DNA of 35,035 bases from an uncultured Lacticaseibacillus sp. (lineage in GTDB: Bacteria; Bacillota; Bacilli; Lactobacillales; Lactobacillaceae). Of the stretch, positions 29,996 through 35,035 are shown in pieces; the first letter of the stretch is position 1, and the number at the start of each line of letters is the position of its first letter. The DNA lies in the NCBI GenBank assembly GCA_934370925.1, contig CAKRNG010000020.1, positions 1-35,035 on the forward strand, read 5' to 3'. The notes under the pieces are model-generated. The model did not search any database, was not told where the DNA came from, and was given only the letters and a program-made list of their open reading frames with translations. Both the position numbers and the translations under genes were made by a program.

Positions 29996-30031
29996 ACTAA
30001 GGGACTGGCGTTATTCGCACTGGTCCCTTAG
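29996..30031 (+). terminator. Hairpin after the 29565 gene
   Basis: ACTAAGGGAC pairs with GTCCCTTAGT, with inner GCG/CGC. The T-run after it is poor. Confidence 0.65.
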
Positions 30032-30101
30032 TTCCACATCGCGTTGTTGTTGGACAATCAGGAAGGTTGTTAACACCGAGCACGAACATCAGAATCACTG
30101 C

Positions 30102-30142
30102 CAACGTCTAAAACGCAAGGAGCGACAGCGACGTTGCGTTTC
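30102..30142. repeat. CAACGTC-type short hairpin repeat, copy 1
   Basis: CCAACGTCTAAAACGC, AAGGAGCGACAGC, GACGTTGCGTTT. On the minus strand, directly after the Tim44-like gene, two exclusive stems are possible: CAACGTC with GACGTTG, or AAACGCAA with TTGCGTTT. The same core recurs at 31255-31292 and inside both H connectors. Confidence 0.6.
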
Positions 30143-30150
30143 TCTGACCG

Positions 30151-30864
30151 TTACTTTTGGCGGATGGTGTCGACGCGGAGATGACCGTTTAGTTCGCGGT
30201 GCATTTCCCATACCTCCGTGAAGCGGTTGATTGTGGCTGATTCACGTATTTTGGCGTTCGTCTTAGCGTCACGGTCGGTATGTTCGAAGTAATCCCGCAT
30301 CTGGCCCGTGACGCTAATCTTTAGTTGATTTTCATAGGGCGTATTTACTTTTCTCAGTGAGATAATCGAGATGTTGTCGAGGCGATTGACGAGATTCTTG
30401 GACGTGTAGTTGTCTAGGATGCCTTTCTGTTGTTGATAGAAGACCGAACCAAAGACACGTTGAAGGAACTGTTGATCGTTTTCGGACCAAGCATGTTCGA
30501 CTTGGAAAAAAAGGGTGGAGAATTCTCGTTGTAATTCGTCGCTGAGTGTATTGGTTTCGGATTCGGCTAACCGTTTTTGCCGTTCGCTGCGTAGAAAAAT
30601 ATAGGCAGCAGGGAGGAGGACAATGAGGACAGCCAGAAAACTGAGGAGACCATTGTCCCTAATGGCGAAGCGTGGCCCCCAGAAGAGGAACCAGCGACCA
30701 TGAAAAACGTCGGGGGAAGACCGAAAGCTTGTGTGTCCACCAAAATAATGACCACCCCCGAAGCCACCGTGAAAACCACCAGCGCGGGCAAAGACAATTG
30801 AGGAAGGTAAGATTAGGATAATAAGGACAAGAAAAGGAATGAACCAGCGACCGAGTTTACGCAT
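30151..30864 (-). CDS. Membrane protein with Tim44-like domain
   Basis: This 237-residue protein has a signal or anchor helix (about 8-26), a Gly/His/Phe-rich patch (AGGFHGGFGGGHYFGGH, 27-45), a second membrane helix (about 72-91), then a soluble domain of about 140 residues. Its pattern (LQREFSTLFFQVEHAWSEND, LDNISIISLRKVNT, FTEVWEMHRELNGHLRVDTI) fits the Tim44-like fold (Pfam PF04280), known in bacteria as small membrane-attached proteins of unknown function. ATG 30864 follows GGGGG at five bases. A CAACGTC hairpin follows nine bases after the stop. Confidence 0.78.
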   Translation of the reverse strand: MRKLGRWFIPFLVLIILILPSSIVFARAGGFHGGFGGGHYFGGHTSFRSSPDVFHGRWFLFWGPRFAIRDNGLLSFLAVLIVLLPAAYIFLRSERQKRLAESETNTLSDELQREFSTLFFQVEHAWSENDQQFLQRVFGSVFYQQQKGILDNYTSKNLVNRLDNISIISLRKVNTPYENQLKISVTGQMRDYFEHTDRDAKTNAKIRESATINRFTEVWEMHRELNGHLRVDTIRQK

Positions 30865-30982
30865 GTGAACCCCCGAAAAAGGTGAATGGTGGCAACGATT
30901 TTAATTGTCCACAGTATAGCATGTTTATACTTTTTCCGGGGCTTCTTTTTTGACGTGATTATTATTAGAAATGACACGAAAG

Positions 30983-31143
30983 GAGGCTGCGACAGAAGAC
31001 GGTTTGGCCCCGGTATACAAAGCAGGCCTGGTGGAAATCCCGAACTTAGGATTTCTACCAGGCCTGCTTTGTATGTTAGGGGGCAGTCTTCTGGCGCGCG
31101 ACTGGATGTAACGTTCGTGTGCTTTGGACTTATGGCACACCCC
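30983..31143. repeat. Palindromic terminator-like repeat, copy C
   Basis: It is nearly identical to copy B (15985-16145) over its whole length: GAGGCTGCGACAGAAGACGG, stem ACAAAGCAGGCCTGGT with ACCAGGCCTGCTTTGT, loop CGAACTTA, GTCTTCTGGCGCGCGACTGG, and tail ATGTAACGTTCGTGTGC. It lies between the DedA 3' side and the Tim44-like gene's 5' side. Confidence 0.85.
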
Positions 31144-31254
31144 GTTGGTTTTTGTCCTGTTGATTTGATGGCTTGTTTTGTCCTTGTGCCAGCATAACCG
31201 CCACCAGGGTGCATGTGGTTACTGTGATTCCGAGTTCCAATTTGTCACCGATTA

Positions 31255-31292
31255 CCAACGTCTGAAACGCGAGGAGCGACAGCGACGTTGCC
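31255..31292. repeat. CAACGTC-type short hairpin repeat, copy 2
   Basis: CCAACGTCTGAAACGCGAGG, then AGCGACAGCGACGTTG. CAACGTC pairs with GACGTTG. It lies about 11 bases after the DedA stop on the minus strand, the same position as copy 1 relative to its gene. Confidence 0.6.
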
Positions 31293-31302
31293 TTCCCAAG
31301 AA

Positions 31303-31956
31303 CTAGGCGGCCTTCTTCTTACCCTTGCCGGCGCTCTTGATGGCGGTGACTAGGATTGGAATGAGGGAGACGAGGATGATGCCCAGAACGATGGCTGAGA
31401 AGTGTGCCTTAACGAATGGGTAGTTGCCGAACCAGTAACCAGCCGCACAGCACAGGATGACCCAAGAAACGGCGCCGAGCAGGTTGTACGGCAAGAAGCG
31501 CTTGTAGGTCATCGTCGAACTGCCCGCAACGAAGGGGATGAATGTTCGAATGATGGGCATGAATCGGGCGAGAGTAATCACGATATCCCCCATTCGGTCG
31601 AAGAGGCCTTCTGCTTCGTGTAGTTTCTGTTCATTGATGTACTTCCCGAAGAAGGCGTTCTTTGTGGCCGCCTTCCCAAGCTTCTTCGCAATGTAGAAGT
31701 TGAGTGAATCCCCTGCGATGCACGCGATGAGGAATAAAGCGGCAAATAACCAGATGTTGAGGTGGTAGACTTCATTTGCTGCCAGCGCGCTTGCGGCAAA
31801 CAACAGGGAGTCTCCGGGCAGGAACGGCAGGATAACCGCGCCTGTTTCAACGAAGATAATGGCGAACAGGATGACATACGACCAGCCGCCAAATGTTTGT
31901 ACGATATTGACAAGGTGTTCGTCAATATGTAGAACGAAATCGATTAATGTGGACAT
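31303..31956 (-). CDS. DedA-family (SNARE-associated/VTT) membrane protein
   Basis: This 217-residue DedA protein has FVETGAVILPFLPGDSLLF (about 36-54, with the conserved Glu and PGD), IAGDSLNFYIAKKLG (about 80-94), and RFMPIIRTFIPFVAG (about 130-144, the conserved R.x.P.x.R.x.F.P motif), plus four to five membrane segments and a lysine-rich C-terminus. DedA proteins support membrane potential and lipid carrier recycling; recent work links family members to undecaprenyl phosphate flipping, but this member's substrate is not readable. ATG 31956 has GGAGG six bases upstream. Confidence 0.93.
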   Translation of the reverse strand: MSTLIDFVLHIDEHLVNIVQTFGGWSYVILFAIIFVETGAVILPFLPGDSLLFAASALAANEVYHLNIWLFAALFLIACIAGDSLNFYIAKKLGKAATKNAFFGKYINEQKLHEAEGLFDRMGDIVITLARFMPIIRTFIPFVAGSSTMTYKRFLPYNLLGAVSWVILCCAAGYWFGNYPFVKAHFSAIVLGIILVSLIPILVTAIKSAGKGKKKAA

Positions 31957-32044
31957 TTTGTTCCTCCAAAGGTGTTATACGAAGCTAAGTATACCCAACT
32001 TGCGAACAAAATGGGTGTGATTAGACCTCAAAAAAAGATTAAGG

Positions 32045-33019
32045 TTAGTGAATCAGGCTACTCGAGTGGAGGGGCGCGCGGCGATCAGGGTAGAGTTCCT
32101 GCATAATTTGATCGATGGCGGTTGGTGCTTCCCCGAATCCACTCGCGATGAGCTTAAGCTTCCCCGGATAGGTGACCGCGTCCCCGATTGCGAAGACACC
32201 GAGACGTGAAGTCGCCATGGTGCGGTCAACGCTGACCTGATTATGTTCGAGCGCGAGTTGCCATGCGCGGAGTTGCTTATTGTCACTGGCAAAGCCGTAA
32301 CTGACAAGCAGGTAATCGCTGTGCAGACGTTCGTGTAAGTCACCACGAACGGGACGTAAATCCAAATCAAGTGCCGTTGCGTCAGCCGTGATGCCGGCGA
32401 TTAGTTGCGGCGTGTGCAGGGCAACGCGACTGTGGATGAGCTGATCAACACTGCTTTCTAATCCCCGAAACTGGTTACGCCGGTGAATGAGGTCCACGTG
32501 CGCTGCCACGGGTTCCAGTGCGAGCGCCCAGTCAATCGCCGAGTCGCCGCCCCCCGCAATAGCAACGTTCGCCCCAGCAAGCTGCTGCAAGTCCTGAATC
32601 GTGTACAGCACGCGCGACCCGTCCAGTGCGTGATCGTACGGCACGGCGAGGGGGCGAGGGGCAAAGGCACCCGCACCGGTCGCGAGGACGATGCGCTTGG
32701 CAAAAATGGCGTCATTGGGGGTCGCCAGTTCCACGTAGCCATCGTGGTCAATCAAATCAAGGACCTTGGTGTTCAACCGAATGTCGGGCGAAAAGCGCGT
32801 CAACTGGTTGGCGAGGGCTTCGGCGAGTCCTTGCCCCGAGATGGCGGGCATTCCGGCAATATCATAAATTTGTTTTTGAGGATAAAGTGCGGCGGGTTGA
32901 CCTCCGAGTTGCGCAGTTCCTTCGACCAACACCACGTCGGCTGACCGTAAACCAGCATAGAACGTGGCGAACATGCCGACTGGTCCGGCCCCGATGACCG
33001 CAATATCGTAAATGTGCAT
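32045..33019 (-). CDS. Ferredoxin/flavodoxin-NADP+ reductase, TrxB-like (YumC type)
   Basis: This 324-residue flavoprotein has an N-terminal FAD motif GAGPVG (about 9-14) with the following LGGQPAALYP stretch, a central NADPH motif GGGDSA (about 156-161) with HRRNQFRG, and the late FAD motif FAIGDAV. The thioredoxin reductase CxxC pair is absent from the NADPH domain, which separates YumC-type ferredoxin-NADP reductases from TrxB. It passes electrons between NADPH and ferredoxin or flavodoxin. ATG 33019 gives the family start MHIYDIAVIGAG, with AAAGGA 12 bases upstream; ATG 33031 would lie inside that site. Confidence 0.93.
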   Translation of the reverse strand: MHIYDIAVIGAGPVGMFATFYAGLRSADVVLVEGTAQLGGQPAALYPQKQIYDIAGMPAISGQGLAEALANQLTRFSPDIRLNTKVLDLIDHDGYVELATPNDAIFAKRIVLATGAGAFAPRPLAVPYDHALDGSRVLYTIQDLQQLAGANVAIAGGGDSAIDWALALEPVAAHVDLIHRRNQFRGLESSVDQLIHSRVALHTPQLIAGITADATALDLDLRPVRGDLHERLHSDYLLVSYGFASDNKQLRAWQLALEHNQVSVDRTMATSRLGVFAIGDAVTYPGKLKLIASGFGEAPTAIDQIMQELYPDRRAPLHSSSLIH

Positions 33020-33171
33020 CGTGAAACACATCCTTTCATTCTATTTAAGTGTACACGAAATTCGATTGTTAATGAACGGTGAGATATGGAAAACGACGGG
33101 TGCGTTACCGCGCAAATTTGTTTATCATAGAGAATAGACTGAAAGTACCACACATTTTAGGAGGCAAATCA

Positions 33172-33756
33172 TTGAGTTATCCACAAACTGATCTCGAAAA
33201 CCACCAGGGGCCAACTGTTACCCTGAACACGAACCACGGTGCCATCAAGCTCGCACTGTTCCCAGAAGAAGCACCCAAGACGGTTGCGAACTTTGTCGGT
33301 CTGGCAAAGAGGGGCTACTACGACGGCGTGATTTTCCACCGGGTCATTCCTGATTTCATGATTCAGGGTGGCGACCCAACCGGTACGGGGATGGGCGGCG
33401 AAAGCATCTACGGCGACAGCTTCGAAGATGAATTCAGCAACCGTGTCTTCAACATCCGCGGTGCATTGTCCATGGCAAATGCGGGTCCAAACACGAACGG
33501 CAGCCAGTTCTTCATCGTGCAGAACCAGAACATCAACAATGGCTTCTTGGACCAGATGAAGGCAGCTGGTTACCCAGATGACATTATTGATGCGTACAAG
33601 AACGGGGGCACGCCATGGCTTGATCACCGCCACACGGTCTTCGGTCAGGTGATGTCAGGGATGGACGTGGTTGACGCCATCGCCGCACTCAAGTTGTTGC
33701 CAGGCGACCGCCCAGCAGACGACGTGATTATTGAATCCACGACGGTTGTGGACTAG
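33172..33756 (+). CDS. ppiB: Cyclophilin-type peptidyl-prolyl cis-trans isomerase
   Basis: This 194-residue cyclophilin has [40 protein letters not shown] with the active Arg, [32 protein letters not shown] and [15 protein letters not shown], so the catalytic core is complete. An insert of about 20 residues ([20 protein letters not shown]) between the SQFFI strand and HTVFG is typical of the lactobacillus type. There is no signal peptide, so it is cytoplasmic. TTG 33172 is chosen because GGAGG lies seven bases upstream; the open frame to 33079 adds basic residues without homology. Own terminator. Confidence 0.94.
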   Translation: MSYPQTDLENHQGPTVTLNTNHGAIKLALFPEEAPKTVANFVGLAKRGYYDGVIFHRVIPDFMIQGGDPTGTGMGGESIYGDSFEDEFSNRVFNIRGALSMANAGPNTNGSQFFIVQNQNINNGFLDQMKAAGYPDDIIDAYKNGGTPWLDHRHTVFGQVMSGMDVVDAIAALKLLPGDRPADDVIIESTTVVD

Positions 33757-33782
33757 GTACCAGTGAACTGAAAAGAAACGCA

Positions 33783-33820
33783 GGGGAGTCGGCAAAATGC
33801 GCCGGCTCCCCTCGTTTTTG
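33783..33820 (+). terminator. Terminator of ppiB
   Basis: GGGGAGTCGGC pairs with GCCGGCTCCCC (one G-T pair), followed by TCGTTTTTG. Confidence 0.9.
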
Positions 33821-34140
33821 AATGATTGTCCGTATGTGTCAGGTTGATGTTGAACGCTTCAGGGTGATACGTGGCGAATGGTGGGAACGGTTGGCGCCTT
33901 CGCTCATTGCGGGCCACCGCAATGAGTCCCGTGTCCAAGGGGGTGAAATGCAGGTGAGAAGAACTTGGTAACGCCATCCACAATCACTGCAAAGTGTCGA
34001 TCCATCGTCGCCATCAAGCTAACGGACGCAGCGCCCCCGAAGCGACAGCGAGGGACTAAAAGTGACGGCTGGAAATCTTGCGCAGAATGGATTTCCTGTT
34101 ATACTGAAAAAGAAGTCTACTAATGGAATGAAGTGTCAGG
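33821..34140. other. Gap upstream of the S1-domain gene
   Basis: No gene is seen. It holds a perfect palindrome, CTCATTGCGG/CCGCAATGAG around four bases (33904-33927), and, near 34021-34058, GCAGCGCCCCCGAAGCGACA, a distant relative of the AGGAGCGACAGCGACG core of the short hairpin repeats. A possible -10, TATACT, at 34099 lies ahead of the next gene. Confidence 0.4.
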
Positions 34141-34515
34141 ATGGACTACCGAATAGGGGATATCGTGACTGGCAAGGTAACCGGAATTCAGCCGTATGGT
34201 GCGTTTGTTGCACTGGACGAGACGGAGCAGGGGTTAATTCACATTTCAGAGTGTCAGCACGGATTTGTGCGATCGCTCGGGGATGTCTTCCAAGTTGGGC
34301 AGACGGTTCAGGTGATTATCCTGGATATCGATGAATATACGCACAAAATCAGCTTGTCCACGCGTGCATTGCAGCCGGCGCCACCAATGTCGCCACACAT
34401 GCGCCGCAAACATTACTGGACAAACCGAAGAATTCACAATGGGTTCACCCCCATTGCGGAGCGCCTGTCCGGCTGGGTCGAAGAGTTCCTAGCCCACGAC
34501 GAACAAACAAAGTAA
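34141..34515 (+). CDS. yugI: S1-domain RNA-binding protein (YugI/GSP13, CvfD family)
   Basis: This 124-residue protein has a full S1 domain at 4-75: IGDIVTGKVTGIQPYGAFVA, EQGLIHISECQHGFV, FQVGQTVQVIILDIDEYTHK, ISLSTRAL. A helical tail follows (RRKHYWTNRRIHNGFTPIAE, ending in a Trp/Glu-rich segment), as in B. subtilis YugI (GSP13) and pneumococcal CvfD, which bind ribosomes or RNA and affect translation and stress responses. ATG 34141 is preceded only by a weak GAAGTGTCAGG. A good terminator begins within three bases of the stop. Confidence 0.9.
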   Translation: MDYRIGDIVTGKVTGIQPYGAFVALDETEQGLIHISECQHGFVRSLGDVFQVGQTVQVIILDIDEYTHKISLSTRALQPAPPMSPHMRRKHYWTNRRIHNGFTPIAERLSGWVEEFLAHDEQTK

Positions 34516-34546
34516 CCCTCACGATTCTGTGATGGTTATTTTTTTG
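34513..34546 (+). terminator. Terminator of the S1-domain gene
   Basis: TAACC with inner CAC pairs with GTG and GGTTA, followed by seven T and TTTT. The stem uses the stop codon itself. Confidence 0.85.
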
Positions 34547-34587
34547 TTTTCCGTCTGCATTCAACTGCGTAGTCGTGGAGTGGATAC

Positions 34588-34791
34588 TTGCATATATGGG
34601 AAAGTTGGTTGTCTAAACCTGACGAAAGAGACTCGGCGTGCGCCTCGTCTCGGGGATTTCCGTTTGAGCTGACATTAATTGTTTGATTGGTTGCCGATAT
34701 TGCAAATAAGGGATAGTCGGATGTTTAAACCCGATGAAAGAGACTCGGCGTACGCCGAGTCTCGGGGGATTTTTGTTTGAGTGGACATTAA
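34588..34791. repeat. Tandem imperfect duplication with conserved hairpin; possible small RNA pair
   Basis: Two units of about 91 bases, 34588-34678 and 34700-34791, align end to end from TTGCA through GACATTAA, with roughly four of five positions equal by eye. Shared blocks: AAC(C)TGA/CCGATGAAAGAGACTCGGCG, TCTCGGGGAT and GTTTGAG. The second copy has a perfect 24-base palindrome at 34739-34762 (GAGACTCGGCGT with ACGCCGAGTCTC), then GGGGGATTTTTG, like a terminator. The first has the same hairpin with mismatches. No coding frame. Twin small RNAs or a duplicated regulatory leader would look like this. Confidence 0.6.
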
Positions 34792-34872
34792 CTATTGGGA
34801 ATAAAGTTGAATACCAGAGCAACGGTTGTGTCGCCTTGATGTTTGGACGTTGTGAGGGTATTTCATAAATTT

Positions 34873-34920
34873 TTTAGGCGGGAAACCTCTGATTTTAGTC
34901 AGAGGAGGAAAGCCTGCACT
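34873..34920. other. IS200/IS605-type right-end-like hairpin
   Basis: CCTCTGA and TCAGAGG (34887-34893 and 34900-34906) pair around TTTTAG, within GGAAA...GAGGAGGAAAGCCTGC. Subterminal hairpins of this shape (short stem, TTTAG-like loop, then GGAGGA) are common at the 3' end of IS605/TnpB elements. No tnpA or tnpB lies beside it, so this is a remnant, a chance look-alike, or part of the adjacent IS end. Confidence 0.35.
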
Positions 34921-34950
34921 TGTTAATGTTAGTTAGGGTGCGTCTTCAAA

Positions 34951-35035
34951 CTACTTAGACATTAAGAATATTGATGCGACGTACAAAAATGTTTGGAAAA
35001 TTTTGGCTGTCTTCTCGTAACGTGTGGCGATACGT
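34951..35035 (-). CDS. IS5-family transposase, C-terminal fragment (cut by window end)
   Basis: Read from the right edge on the minus strand, the frame gives RIATRYEKTAKIFQTFLYVA and SIFLMSK before the stop TAG at 34953-34951. RIATRYEK is the classic C-terminal signature of DDE transposases of the IS5 family (IS427/IS1031-like groups). Only 27 codons are inside the window, so whether the gene is intact, and where its end lies, cannot be seen. Confidence 0.75.
   Translation of the reverse strand, partial: RIATRYEKTAKIFQTFLYVASIFLMSK

Noticed and set aside
32045..33019. Thioredoxin reductase as the identity of this flavoprotein
   Set aside because: The CxxC redox pair expected in the NADPH domain is absent, so the ferredoxin-NADP reductase type is favoured.
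34613..34822. Minus-strand frame of 69 codons in the tandem repeat
   Set aside because: It runs through the two hairpin units with no ribosome binding site; duplication and palindromes explain it better than coding.

Overview
The window reads as a chromosomal stretch from a member of the Lactobacillaceae with fairly high GC by eye. The support is a divergent pepQ/ccpA pair, the LAB dipeptidase PepV, a B. subtilis-like ytxG-ytxH pair near ccpA, a yutD - NagD-like - DUF1461 operon, a TrxB-like ferredoxin reductase, strong AGGAGG-type ribosome binding sites and frequent TTG/GTG starts. I cannot name the species. No tRNA, rRNA, CRISPR array, prophage or defence locus is visible.

Layout: 1-2300 murI-rdgB fusion plus a phosphodiesterase; 2369-5068 a lipoprotein and a large polytopic membrane protein; 5521-8286 glycerol facilitator, c-di-AMP-binding CBS protein and MscS channel; 9066-10811 DUF948, YtxH and a HAD phosphatase; 11010-12244 small membrane ORFs, several apparently decayed; 12547-14866 pepQ and ccpA sharing a cre-containing intergenic region; 15267-19911 an EAL-domain protein, a class A sortase and a bifunctional PBP; 20433-23997 pepV, ribokinase and an unrecognised small gene; 24130-25937 a YibE/F pair; 26770-28845 the yutD operon; 28988-31956 small membrane proteins, a Tim44-like protein and DedA; 32045-34515 ferredoxin-NADP reductase, cyclophilin and an S1-domain protein; 34588-35035 a tandem RNA-like repeat and the end of an IS5-type transposase.

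The genes are mostly housekeeping: cell wall (MurI, PBP, sortase), peptide use (PepQ, PepV), carbon control (CcpA), osmotic and membrane homeostasis (MscS, GlpF, CbpB, DedA), and redox and protein folding (FNR, cyclophilin).

The unusual content is intergenic. Several families of dispersed, strongly structured repeats fill most gaps. (1) A 235-nt element, called F here, has three full copies and one truncated copy. (2) A roughly 300-440-nt element, G, has three copies, usually joined to F through a connector, H. (3) A roughly 165-bp palindromic terminator-like family has three full copies plus reduced forms. (4) A roughly 255-bp MITE-like element with inverted ends of about 50 bp has two copies. 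In families F, G, H and (3), hairpin arms differ in sequence between copies yet stay self-complementary, while flanks and loops are constant. This covariation, visible by direct reading, is the main candidate for something undescribed.
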